Shown here one piece after another: positions 34,080 to 42,310 of a DNA stretch of 64,000 nucleotides (positions are counted from its first letter, which is position 1; the number at the start of each line of letters is the position of its first letter). A program made the position numbers and the translations under genes. The notes beneath the pieces are model-generated. The model saw nothing but the letters and a program-made list of their open reading frames with translations, searched no databases and was not told the origin of the DNA. Origin of the DNA: Hydrogenobacter sp. T-2 (GTDB lineage Bacteria > Aquificota > Aquificia > Aquificales > Aquificaceae); NCBI RefSeq assembly GCF_033971325.1, contig NZ_CP117180.1, positions 936,041 to 1,000,040 on the forward strand, given 5' to 3'.

Positions 34080-36282
34080 GACCTCCGTCGTTAGGTGGAA
34101 CCTTTTGATGGGTATAAACCCTAAAGCCCGCATTTTCAAGAAGTTCCTTTATCTTGCTTACCAGAGGGTCGTTTTGCATAACGCCGCCAGAAAGGCATAC
34201 CCTCTCTAAGGAGACCTCCTGAGATACTCTAAGGCATATATGAGCCAAAGTGTTTATGAACCTTGAAACCGCTCTTACATGCTTTCTTTCCTCCATAAGA
34301 GCAAGGAACATGGGCTTCCAGTCTATGATGCCATCTTTTAACTCAAAAGGATAAGCGTCCTTCACAGAGTAGTCATACAGGTCTTCAAGCATCATGCTTG
34401 CCTGTCCTTCGTAGCTCAAAGTGTGCCTTATGTTAAGCAAGGATGCAACTGCGTCAAAAAGCCTACCGACAGAGCTCGTATAGGGTGAGTTTATACCCCT
34501 CTTCCATGCTATGTAAAGGTTCTTAAGCTCTTTTTCCTCAAAGCACCTAAGGGTAGGGAGCTCAAGGTCAAGAGCCTCTTCGTTAAAGAGTTCAAAAAGT
34601 ATGGAGAGGGCTACCCTTCTTGGTTCTTTTACCGCCCTTTCTCCACCTATGAGCCTAAAGGGTCTGAAATGAAAAAGCCTCATGTAGGAGCTATAATCAC
34701 ATTCTAAAAACTCGCCACCCCAGAGAGTGCCATCCTCACCGTATCCCGTCCCATCCCAAGCTATACCAAGCACCTTACCCCTTAGCTGGTTCTCCGCCAT
34801 ACAAGAGAGAATATGTGCAAAATGGTGCTGGACTTTCACAAGAGGCAGAGCCTTCTCTACACTAAAACCCTCCGCCCACCTTGTGGTTTCATACCTCGGA
34901 TGCATATCGCATACAACAACCTCTGGCTCAAACTCATAAAGCCTCATAAGGTCAAAAACCATCTCCTCAAAGGCTTTCAAGGTTTCAAGATTTTCCACAT
35001 CTCCCACATGCTGGCTGATTATCACCCTATCACCAAAGGCAAGGGCAAAGGTGTTTTTTAGCATACCCCCTACCGCAAGAACCTTTCTTTTTAGAGAAAA
35101 GGGTAAACCAACAGGCATAGGTGCGTAGCCTCTGGACCTCCTTATAGGCGTGGGAGTCCCGCCAATAACCTTCACCACAGAATCATCGCACCTTCTTTTT
35201 ATGTCTCTGTTATGAAGCAATAAAAAGTCAGAAAGCTTTGAAAGACCCTTTAGAGCCTCCACGTTATCTATAATTATGGGCTCTTCTGAAAGGTTTCCAG
35301 AAGTGGCAACGAGAGGAAAGTCTAAACCTCTCAAGAGAATATGATGCAAAGGTGAGTAGGGAAGAAAAGCTCCAAGCCTTTTTAGACCTGGTGCTACAGA
35401 GGGTGCAAGTCCCCCTTTGTATTTTGTCAAAACTATGGGTCTTTCTGGGAGTGTAAGAAGAAGGAGCTCAAGCTCAGAGGGCTCCGTGTATCCCTTGAGC
35501 TGTGATAGGTCTCTAAACATGACCGCAAAGGGCTTTTCTTTTCTTCTCTTTCTCTCCCTAAGAAGGCTTACCACCTCCTCCCTTGTGGCATCACACATGA
35601 GATGAAACCCTCCCACACCCTTTACCGCAACTATCTTGCCATCTTTTAGTAGCTTCAATGTCAAGGTCAAAGCCTCGTTCCTCTCCGCAATGAGCTTACC
35701 CTCTGATGAGTATAGGCTTAGCCATGGACCGCACTCTGGGCATGCGTTAGGCTGAGCATGAAAGCGTCTATTAGAAGGTTCATGGTATTCCCTTTCACAT
35801 TCATAGCACATTTTGAAAAGCTTCATGGTGGTGTTGGGTCTATCGTAAGGCAAACTCTCTATTATGGTGAACCTTGGTCCACAGTTGGTGCAGTTTATAA
35901 AGGGATAGAGGTATCTTCTATCAGAGGGGTCAAAAAGCTCTTTAAGGCAGTCTTCGCATGTGGACATATCTGGAAGCACAAAAACCTCCTTTTGTCCTGT
36001 ATCTGAGCTCTCTTTTATTTCAAAGTCTGAGTATCCCGCAGGCTGTAGAAAGCTAAAGTCCACAGAATGTATGCGAGCAAGGATAGGCTTTTCTCTGTTT
36101 AGCTTTATAAGAAATTCCTCAAGCACTCTCCTTTCCCCCTCTACCTCTATGTATACGCCCCTTGAATCGTTTATCACAAAGCCTCTAAGCCCAAGCTCTT
36201 TAGCAAGTCTATAAACAAAAGGTCTAAAACCTACACCTTGAACCGCGCCTTTTATGCTTACGCAAAGCCTTTCAAGCACCAT
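34033..36282 (-). CDS. hypF: Carbamoyltransferase HypF
   Basis: 749 residues, full length. Domain order: acylphosphatase-like (VQGVGFRPFVYRLAKEL), two C-x2-C-x(n)-C-x2-C zinc fingers (CEDCLKELFD, CTNCGPRFT, CYECEREYHE, CPECGPW), a YrdC-like nucleotide-binding domain (KGVGGFHLMCDAT, RKEKPFAVMFRD), and a Kae1-like domain (VQHHFAHILSCMAEN, GIAWDGTGYGEDGTLWGGEF). It makes the carbamoyl group that HypE turns into the cyanide ligands. Monocistronic leftward gene, facing the operon it serves. Confidence 0.97.
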   Translation of the reverse strand: MVLERLCVSIKGAVQGVGFRPFVYRLAKELGLRGFVINDSRGVYIEVEGERRVLEEFLIKLNREKPILARIHSVDFSFLQPAGYSDFEIKESSDTGQKEVFVLPDMSTCEDCLKELFDPSDRRYLYPFINCTNCGPRFTIIESLPYDRPNTTMKLFKMCYECEREYHEPSNRRFHAQPNACPECGPWLSLYSSEGKLIAERNEALTLTLKLLKDGKIVAVKGVGGFHLMCDATREEVVSLLRERKRRKEKPFAVMFRDLSQLKGYTEPSELELLLLTLPERPIVLTKYKGGLAPSVAPGLKRLGAFLPYSPLHHILLRGLDFPLVATSGNLSEEPIIIDNVEALKGLSKLSDFLLLHNRDIKRRCDDSVVKVIGGTPTPIRRSRGYAPMPVGLPFSLKRKVLAVGGMLKNTFALAFGDRVIISQHVGDVENLETLKAFEEMVFDLMRLYEFEPEVVVCDMHPRYETTRWAEGFSVEKALPLVKVQHHFAHILSCMAENQLRGKVLGIAWDGTGYGEDGTLWGGEFLECDYSSYMRLFHFRPFRLIGGERAVKEPRRVALSILFELFNEEALDLELPTLRCFEEKELKNLYIAWKRGINSPYTSSVGRLFDAVASLLNIRHTLSYEGQASMMLEDLYDYSVKDAYPFELKDGIIDWKPMFLALMEERKHVRAVSRFINTLAHICLRVSQEVSLERVCLSGGVMQNDPLVSKIKELLENAGFRVYTHQKVPPNDGGLSLGQAVFGGLAEGL

Positions 36283-36297
36283 TTAAAATATAGTTGT

Positions 36298-36864
36298 ATG
36301 GAACTAAAAAGGATAAAAGAAGCAAGGACTGAGCTTGAAAAACATCTATTATTCCTCGCTTGGTTGTCTGAAGAATTTAGAAGAAGGGGTAAAAATCCCC
36401 CTATTCTCGTGGGCGGTAGTGCTGTTGAAATCTATACCTACGGGCACTACATGTCTGGCGATATTGACCTTGTAGGAGATAGAGAAATGGTTAGAGATAT
36501 ATTACTTTCTACTGGCTATTTCAGAGAGTATGGAAGGCTTTTTATATCTGATGAGCTTGAACTTTTTGTAGAGGTTCCCGACTATAGGCTTAGTGGAAGT
36601 TATGAAAAGGTCAGAAGGATTAGGACAAAGGAGCTTGAAGGGGATATATATGTTATAGGCTTGGAGGACCTAATCCTTGATAGGCTCTCCGCTTGTAAGT
36701 TCTGGAAGAGCGAAGAGGATTGTAGGATGTCTGAATTTCTGATTAGGAAATATCTGGAAGAGCTTGATATAGAATACCTTCAAAATAGGGCGACAGAGCT
36801 TGGAGTTTATGAGGAGCTTTACGCTATATTATATCCTTATGAGGGAAATAAACATAAGCCTTGA
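36298..36864 (+). CDS. Nucleotidyltransferase-like protein (DUF6036-like)
   Basis: 188 residues from ATG 36298. PPILVGGSAVEIYTYGHYMS and GDIDLVGD match the GGxA...SxDIDL core of defective or active nucleotidyltransferases, and DIYVIGLEDLILDRLSACK the helical part. A 26-bp overlap joins it to the next small gene, the architecture of a toxin-antitoxin-like pair. Its role is unknown. It stands between hypF and hypA along with a second, opposite pair, so this spot collects such modules. Confidence 0.65.
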   Translation: MELKRIKEARTELEKHLLFLAWLSEEFRRRGKNPPILVGGSAVEIYTYGHYMSGDIDLVGDREMVRDILLSTGYFREYGRLFISDELELFVEVPDYRLSGSYEKVRRIRTKELEGDIYVIGLEDLILDRLSACKFWKSEEDCRMSEFLIRKYLEELDIEYLQNRATELGVYEELYAILYPYEGNKHKP

Positions 36865-37063
36865 GGACATAAGGCAAAGATACTACGAAGAAAAGTTAAA
36901 GAGGCTTGAAATGGGTTATCCTATCAAGTTTAGAAGGACAAGACCAAGAGACCCTTTTAAGTCAAAGGCTATGGTTGAATGGCTTTTAAGAATAACACCA
37001 CCTGCAAAGGATATTCTTTCTGGCGAGGCTTTTGATAGGCTTTTTAAGGAGAGGGGTAAATAA
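36839..37063 (+). CDS. Small partner protein of the nucleotidyltransferase-like gene
   Basis: 74 residues, not recognised. Strongly charged: DIRQRYYEEKLKRLEMGYPI, KFRRTRPRDPFKSK, WLLRITPPAKDILSGEAF. ATG 36839 lies within the upstream gene. By size and overlap it could be an antitoxin-like partner or a helical adaptor; no domain supports this directly. Confidence 0.5.
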   Translation: MREINISLEDIRQRYYEEKLKRLEMGYPIKFRRTRPRDPFKSKAMVEWLLRITPPAKDILSGEAFDRLFKERGK

Positions 37064-37189
37064 GCTCATCCTCAGAAACCTTTAAAACTACTCTTTACTA
37101 AAAAGCGGTGCAATCTCAAGAGGATTGGCATACAGCATAGCCCTTATAAAAAGCTCCTCCTGCTTTTCTCTCCATCACAAGAATAACTC

Positions 37190-37738
37190 TTAAGGAACTC
37201 TTTTGGGGTCATTACTGAGATTATAAGCCCTTTGTAGCTCTTCCAAAAATCTTTCAAGCCTTTTCAGAAAGTGGAAAAACTGAACATCTCTTATAGGTTT
37301 TATCAACTTCAAAACTTCTCTAATTTCCTCTGGCTTAATATTTTCCGCGAGAGCTACATCAATGGCATCTTCCCAGTCTTCTTGAGTTCCCCTGCGGAGC
37401 TTGCTTATTATAAAATCCACAGGAGAAAGCACATACAACTCCGCACCACCCCTTTTCAAAACATTAACCGCTCTATCTCTATATCCTGCAGGTAAAGGCA
37501 CAACACCCCATCTATCTATGTCTTCACCGTAGTCCGCCCTAATGCCAAGCTCGTCAAGAACAGCCTGAAGCTCCTCTATTTTTCCTTCAAACTCCGTTAT
37601 CTCAAAATCAATATCCATAGTGCTTTTTGCTTTGTTTACCTTATAGAAACTTAAAGCACTCCTTCCTATGGCTATTAGCTTGCACCTTATCCCTTTCTCA
37701 GATAACTTTTCCAACAGCCTTTCGTATACGACCCTCAT
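37190..37738 (-). CDS. Nucleotidyltransferase-like protein (DUF6036-like), second pair
   Basis: 182 residues from ATG 37738. CKLIAIGRSALSFYKVN and STMDIDFEITEFEGKIEE take the place of the GGxA/DIDL core; the first Gly pair is altered (IGRSAL), so catalysis is doubtful. LYVLSPVDFIISKLRRGTQ is the helical part common to this family, also seen at 36298. It overlaps the upstream partner by 41 bp. Function unknown; toxin-antitoxin-like organisation. Confidence 0.6.
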   Translation of the reverse strand: MRVVYERLLEKLSEKGIRCKLIAIGRSALSFYKVNKAKSTMDIDFEITEFEGKIEELQAVLDELGIRADYGEDIDRWGVVPLPAGYRDRAVNVLKRGGAELYVLSPVDFIISKLRRGTQEDWEDAIDVALAENIKPEEIREVLKLIKPIRDVQFFHFLKRLERFLEELQRAYNLSNDPKRVP

Positions 37739-37991
37739 ACCATAACCTCTCCACAAAAGCCCTATAGTATTGATTGAGTTCTTCTTTTGGGATTTGCTTA
37801 GGCTCTTTTACCCTCAGAATCTCTTCAAGATAGGCGTTCCGCAAGTTGTATATTTCAAAATCCTTTCTGAAAGTCCAATACCAAGATAGTGCTTTTTCAA
37901 GCTCTTGGCTGTCTTGAGGTAAACTCCTTGCGGTTTTTTCATCAAAAAGTGCGTCCAGCCATAGCCTTTTTATGAGCTCAAACTTCGCCAT
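37698..37991 (-). CDS. Small partner protein of the second nucleotidyltransferase-like gene
   Basis: 97 residues, not recognised. Mostly helical: FELIKRLWLDALFDEKTARS, LEKALSWYWTFRKDFEIYNL, NQYYRAFVERLWYEGRIRKA. It starts 21 bp after hypA, but a TATAAT at 37999-38004, 7 nt above its ATG, suggests its own leaderless transcript. Pairs with the gene at 37190. Confidence 0.5.
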   Translation of the reverse strand: MAKFELIKRLWLDALFDEKTARSLPQDSQELEKALSWYWTFRKDFEIYNLRNAYLEEILRVKEPKQIPKEELNQYYRAFVERLWYEGRIRKAVGKVI

Positions 37992-38012
37992 TAGATAAAT
38001 TATAGCTTTGCA

Positions 38013-38357
38013 CTAAGTTTCCAATTCAAGGCTCTTAAGCAAAAGATCTCTTCCTCCTCTAATTTCTGTGTTTAGCCCACCGCACTTGGGACAGAGGGCG
38101 TTTAGCTCTTCCTTTTCAAACTCCTCCATACAGTCAAAGCAGAAAACCTTGAGCTTTTCTATCTGTATGTGAAGCTCCGCATCCCGGGCATGAGTTCCCT
38201 CTTTGAAGGTTTCAAAGGCAAGCTGGAGAAGGTGAGGCTCAACGCCAGAGAGGACACCCACAAGAAGCTCAACCTTAAGAACCCTCTTAGCCCCATGAAG
38301 GGCTACTTGCTCTTCTATAAGCTCAAAGAGGCTCTGCACTATGGAAAACTCATGCAT
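38013..38357 (-). CDS. hypA: Nickel metallochaperone HypA
   Basis: 114 residues. It starts MHEFSIVQSL with the nickel-binding MHE motif; the zinc site is CFDC...CPKC. It passes nickel with HypB to the hydrogenase large subunits and, in some bacteria, to urease; a role with the guanidine hydrolase is possible. The ATG shares one base with the hypE stop (TGATG). Confidence 0.95.
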   Translation of the reverse strand: MHEFSIVQSLFELIEEQVALHGAKRVLKVELLVGVLSGVEPHLLQLAFETFKEGTHARDAELHIQIEKLKVFCFDCMEEFEKEELNALCPKCGGLNTEIRGGRDLLLKSLELET

Positions 38358-39358
38358 CAGCAAATCCTTGGAAGTAGCTCGCCAGCAGGTGGCTCTAAAA
38401 ACCTTTTTGTTCCGTAAGGGGTTCTAAGGACAACCGCTGGTCTGCCCTCTGGCTTGACCGCATAGCCTATAAGGCTGGCTTCTTTTGCCTTTGGATGTTC
38501 CCTTAGGACCTCTAAAGCCTTCTCCGCATCTTCTCTCTTTACCGCCAATACAACTCTTCCCTCACAGGCAAGATGGTAAGGCTCTAAGCCCAAGAACTCA
38601 CATAAACCAAGCACTTCCTGTCTTATAGGAATTTTTTCTTCCTCTACGAGAAAGGAAACCATAGAAGATTGAGCCCATTCATGAAGAACTGCGGATAGCC
38701 CTCCTCTCGTTGGGTCTCTCATGGCGTGAACCTCTACACCGCTTTTTAGAAGATGCTCTACCAAGTCCCAAAGAGGTTGGCAATCGCTTCCAAAGTCCTC
38801 ACCAAATTCAAAGCCTTCCCTTTGGGCAAGCACGCAGGCACCATGGTCTCCTATAGGTCCAGAGACTATTATGACATCGCCTTCCTTTACATTTCTACAG
38901 GATAGACCCTCGTATATGACCTCACCAATTCCAGAAGTGCTTATAAAGACGCCATCCGCCTGACCCGAGGGAACAACCTTTGTATCACCTGCCAAAAAGA
39001 GCACCCCAACCTCTTCTGCGGTCTGTGCCATACTTTTTACTATCTTCTCCAGCTCTTCGTAGGGGAATCCCTCTTCTATTATGAAGGAGACGGACATATA
39101 AAGGGGCTTTGCTCCCATTACCGCAAGGTCGTTCACAGTGCCTGCAACTGCCAACTTTCCTATGTCTCCACCTCTGAAAAAGAGAGGTTTTACGGTAAAG
39201 GCGTCTGTGGTGAAGGCTATCTTTGAAGAGAGCTTAACAATAGCAGAGTCCTCAAGGGCGGAGAGGATAGGATTTCCAAGGTATTTCAAGAAAAGCTCCC
39301 TTATTAACTTCCAAGTTTCCTGACCACCACCGCCTTCAGAAAGTCTTATCCTCTTCAT
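38357..39358 (-). CDS. hypE: Hydrogenase maturation protein HypE
   Basis: 333 residues, PurM-like fold. RLSEGGGGQETWKLI, FTTDAFTVKPLFFRGGDIGK, GTVNDLAVMGAKPLY and MRDPTRGGLSAVL form the ATP site. The C-terminus PRIC bears the Cys that is carbamoylated by HypF and dehydrated to thiocyanate. It lies 9 bp after the cytosolic large subunit and overlaps hypA by 1 bp. Confidence 0.96.
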   Translation of the reverse strand: MKRIRLSEGGGGQETWKLIRELFLKYLGNPILSALEDSAIVKLSSKIAFTTDAFTVKPLFFRGGDIGKLAVAGTVNDLAVMGAKPLYMSVSFIIEEGFPYEELEKIVKSMAQTAEEVGVLFLAGDTKVVPSGQADGVFISTSGIGEVIYEGLSCRNVKEGDVIIVSGPIGDHGACVLAQREGFEFGEDFGSDCQPLWDLVEHLLKSGVEVHAMRDPTRGGLSAVLHEWAQSSMVSFLVEEEKIPIRQEVLGLCEFLGLEPYHLACEGRVVLAVKREDAEKALEVLREHPKAKEASLIGYAVKPEGRPAVVLRTPYGTKRFLEPPAGELLPRIC

Positions 39359-39367
39359 GGTTCTACC

Positions 39368-40675
39368 TCAGTGGGTTGTGCATACAGAACACAGGTCAAA
39401 ACTCCTCAGCACCATCTGAGCATGAAGTTTGCTTTTTAAACCAACCATCGCCTTCTCCGCTACACCAAGAAAGTTTTCACACCTTGGACCAAGGTTCCAT
39501 TGGGAAGGTGTGATTATTGCATAATCTTGTATAGTTCCATTCCTTACGCTAAGCCTGTGTATGAGTGTGCCTCTTGCCGCCTCCACTATGCCGTATCCTA
39601 TACCTGTAGCCTTTGAGGGGAATCTTCCAAGGCTTGTAGATTTCTCCTGTAGCACTTCCTTTAACCTCTCTATCCAAAGCTCTATGACTTCAACTATACT
39701 CCATACTTCAAGAATCCTTGCCAGCACACGCACCGCAAAGGAATCTTTGAACTCTTTGTGCATACTCTTTACCATAAGGTTTCCCGACATAAGCTGTCTT
39801 GCGAGGGGTCCTGTCTCAAAGGGCATGCCTCTGTATCTTACAGGCTTAGTTCCCGAATAAGAGGGTGCATTAAGCTCTTCAATCTGGTCAACCTTCAACC
39901 TTCCATGCACTACCCTTTTCATAAAGTAGCCACAGGGAGCATAAAGACCGCCACCGCTTATAAGCCTGTCGTAAGAGCTTCCCAAGGTGAGCAAACCTTC
40001 CCTATGGCAAAGCTCAAGGAAAAGCCCAGCATCACCATTGAGCTTCTGCCAGCTTCCTTCCTTTAAACACTTGACAAACTCAGCCTCTTCCATGCCTACC
40101 ACATAGCTTAGGAAAAAGTGCTTCAGCTCAAGAAGTATCTGCCTAAGGGATGTCAGCTCTTTTACAAAGGGTTCTGAGGTTATGCCACCGGGAATGGCGT
40201 AGGAAGAGTGGGGCCACTGACCAGAGAATAGAGCTATTCCCTTTGCTATTTTTGAAGCCATGTTTATAGCTATGTGCCATCTTTCACCTCTAAAGGGCTC
40301 GTAAAGACCTCTGAGCCTTTCTTCCAAAAGAATAAAGTCAGGCATCATAAACAGGTAAAACCATTTCACGTGGTTCTGTAGAACTTCAAGGCTTTGTGTT
40401 ATGTTTCTTACGAGCCTTGCCTTCTCCGTTGGCTTTATACCAAGGGCGTCCTCTATTGCTCTAACTGACGCTATAAGATGTGCATGACCGCATATGCCAC
40501 AGACCCTCGGTGTTATCACAAGGGCATCCATGTAGTGCCTTCCCACAAGAACCCTCTCTATTCCCCTCATGGAGTTGATGCGTATTCTCGCATCCTCTAT
40601 AAGCCTATCCTTCCAAAAAAGCTCAAGCCTTGCCTCTCCCTCAACCCTTGGAAGTTCTAAGTTTTCAACCTTCAC
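39368..40675 (-). CDS. Cytosolic [NiFe]-hydrogenase large subunit (group 2 type, no C-terminal tail)
   Basis: 435 residues. It has the nickel motifs RVCGICGHAHLIAS and LCSVCTTH, and the protein ends exactly at that His, so there is no peptide to cleave. This is as in regulatory or group 2 hydrogenases. It resembles the group 2d soluble enzyme of Aquificales, proposed to reduce low-potential acceptors for CO2 fixation, or alternatively an H2 sensor. No sensor kinase is adjacent. It overlaps its small subunit by 11 bp and sits between hypB and hypE. Confidence 0.9.
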   Translation of the reverse strand: MKVENLELPRVEGEARLELFWKDRLIEDARIRINSMRGIERVLVGRHYMDALVITPRVCGICGHAHLIASVRAIEDALGIKPTEKARLVRNITQSLEVLQNHVKWFYLFMMPDFILLEERLRGLYEPFRGERWHIAINMASKIAKGIALFSGQWPHSSYAIPGGITSEPFVKELTSLRQILLELKHFFLSYVVGMEEAEFVKCLKEGSWQKLNGDAGLFLELCHREGLLTLGSSYDRLISGGGLYAPCGYFMKRVVHGRLKVDQIEELNAPSYSGTKPVRYRGMPFETGPLARQLMSGNLMVKSMHKEFKDSFAVRVLARILEVWSIVEVIELWIERLKEVLQEKSTSLGRFPSKATGIGYGIVEAARGTLIHRLSVRNGTIQDYAIITPSQWNLGPRCENFLGVAEKAMVGLKSKLHAQMVLRSFDLCSVCTTH

Positions 40676-41522
40676 CCTTTAACCTCTCCGGTGCAAACAT
40701 CTTGGCAATGCCAGAGAGCATTATGTATCCTCTCTTTGAAACTCCTATGGGAAGCTCCGCAGGAATGCCTGCATACTGCTTTGTCTCCCAAAGACCTAAC
40801 CTTGGAAAGTCATACTCCGTGCACCCAAAGCAGGGTGTCCCCGCCCTTGTCTTTGAGCTAACCTCGTTCCAAAGTATGGTATTGCAAGAGCTGTAGCTAA
40901 GTGGCCCTCTACAGCCAAAGTGATAAAAAAGACATCCCCTCTTTGAACCTAGCTCCTCCGCCTCCACCTTCCATTCAAAGTATTCGTTCCTCGTGCATCC
41001 CCAGTGGGTAAGAGAAGAATAAAAGACTTTTGGTCTACCCCACTGGTCAAGCTCTGGCTCCATACCCTCCGCAAGCATAAGCATGGTTCCCACTATCCAT
41101 TCTGGATGTGCTGGACAGCCAGAGAGGTTTATCACCGGCATACCACCTCTTGACTTAAAATCCTTATCCAGCAGTCCCCTTCTTTCCTTAAACCTATAAG
41201 AAAGACCACATACAGTCTCATCCGCAAGAGCTGGGATGTTCCCATAAACCGCACAGTTTCCAACCGCTATCACATATTTGGCAATTTTACACAGCTCTCT
41301 TGTTTCTACTTCATCGGTTCTCACCGCACCCTCCACTATGAGTATATCAATACCCTCACCGCTCTTTATAAGCTCTTCAACCGTCTCTTCTTGAGCTTTG
41401 AGAGAAAGGCTGGGATGATAAAGAAATTCAAACCTCTTAAAGAGAGTGTGAAGGCTTTCATAGTTCAAAAAAGAGTGTGTATTCCCACAACAGGTAAGCC
41501 TCTGAAGCCAGAAAACTCTCAT
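40665..41522 (-). CDS. Cytosolic [NiFe]-hydrogenase small subunit (group 2 type)
   Basis: 285 residues, no Tat signal: it begins MRVFWLQRLTCCGNTHSFLN, so it stays in the cytoplasm. Proximal cluster: LTCCGNTHS, VGNCAVYGNIP, SGCPAHPEW. The other clusters use HWGCTRNEYFEW, FGCRGPLSYSSCN and GTPCFGCTEYDFPR. The extra Cys of O2-tolerant group 1 enzymes are not present in that arrangement (VGNCAVYGN). ATGA overlap with hypB. Confidence 0.9.
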   Translation of the reverse strand: MRVFWLQRLTCCGNTHSFLNYESLHTLFKRFEFLYHPSLSLKAQEETVEELIKSGEGIDILIVEGAVRTDEVETRELCKIAKYVIAVGNCAVYGNIPALADETVCGLSYRFKERRGLLDKDFKSRGGMPVINLSGCPAHPEWIVGTMLMLAEGMEPELDQWGRPKVFYSSLTHWGCTRNEYFEWKVEAEELGSKRGCLFYHFGCRGPLSYSSCNTILWNEVSSKTRAGTPCFGCTEYDFPRLGLWETKQYAGIPAELPIGVSKRGYIMLSGIAKMFAPERLKGEG

Positions 41523-42235
41523 ACCAAACTTTTTCTAAAGGCTTTTACCTTAAATCGGAGATATTCAAGCCACTCCTCCATACACTCTCCAGTCTTTGCA
41601 GATAGCCTTAGGATATCTATGGAAGGGTTTACCCTTCTGGCAGACCTTATGGCTCTTTCTATGCTGAAGTCCACATATGGCAGGAGGTCTGTTTTTGTTA
41701 TCACCATTAGCTGTGCATTTCTGAACATAACAGGATACTTCTCTGGCTTGTCATCGCCTTCTACTACAGAGAGAAGAACCACGTTCATGTGAGCTCCCAC
41801 GTCATAGCTGGCAGGGCAGACAAGGTTTCCCACGTTTTCTATAAAGACTATGTCAAGCTCCGCTAAGGGAAGTTTATGTATTCCCTCATGCACCATAAAG
41901 GCATCAAGATGGCAAGCAGAGCCCGTGCTTATCTGCACCGCAGGTGCGCCCTTTGCCCTTATCCTCTGGGCGTCTCTGTCCGTTTCCAAATCTCCTTCTA
42001 TAACTCCTACTCTTAGGTCTGAAAGGGACTCAATAGTCCTTTCAAGTAGTGAGGTTTTTCCCGCACCCGGTGAAGACATAAGGTTTATGGCAAATACACC
42101 ATGCTCCTCAAAGTGCTCTCTGTTCTCCTCCGCCTGAAGGTCGTTCCTTTCAAGCACCTTTTTGAAAAGGTTTACCTCTTCTCTATGGCTGTGTTCATGC
42201 TTATGGTTTATGGAACATCCACACTCTTGACACAT
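41519..42235 (-). CDS. hypB: Nickel-inserting GTPase HypB
   Basis: 238 residues from ATG 42235 after AGGAGGAAATC. MCQECGCS is the high-affinity N-terminal nickel site, followed by a short His-rich stretch (NHKHEHSH). The GTPase domain shows LMSSPGAGKTSLLERT, EGDLETDRDAQRI, GSACHLDA with the second metal site, ENVGNLVCPA and ITKTDLLPYV. First gene of hypB - small - large - hypE - hypA behind its own sigma-70 promoter. Confidence 0.96.
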   Translation of the reverse strand: MCQECGCSINHKHEHSHREEVNLFKKVLERNDLQAEENREHFEEHGVFAINLMSSPGAGKTSLLERTIESLSDLRVGVIEGDLETDRDAQRIRAKGAPAVQISTGSACHLDAFMVHEGIHKLPLAELDIVFIENVGNLVCPASYDVGAHMNVVLLSVVEGDDKPEKYPVMFRNAQLMVITKTDLLPYVDFSIERAIRSARRVNPSIDILRLSAKTGECMEEWLEYLRFKVKAFRKSLV

Positions 42236-42245
42236 GATTTCCTCC

Positions 42246-42259
42246 TGAATGGTCATTCA
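42246..42259 (-). promoter_or_regulatory. Candidate TetR operator at the hypB promoter
   Basis: Read leftward TGAATGACCATTCA followed by G, 3 bp below the -10. Third member of the TGAATGANNATTCAG set. Confidence 0.65.
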
Positions 42260-42262
42260 TTA

Positions 42263-42290
42263 AATATAGACCTTTAACGGGCTTCGTCAA
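42263..42290 (-). promoter_or_regulatory. Sigma-70 promoter of the hypB operon
   Basis: Read leftward: TTGACG (42285-42290), 16-bp spacer, TATATT (42263-42268). It is in the short gap between proS and hypB. Confidence 0.8.
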
Positions 42291-42310
42291 TCACTGTCAA
42301 GAGAATCCCT

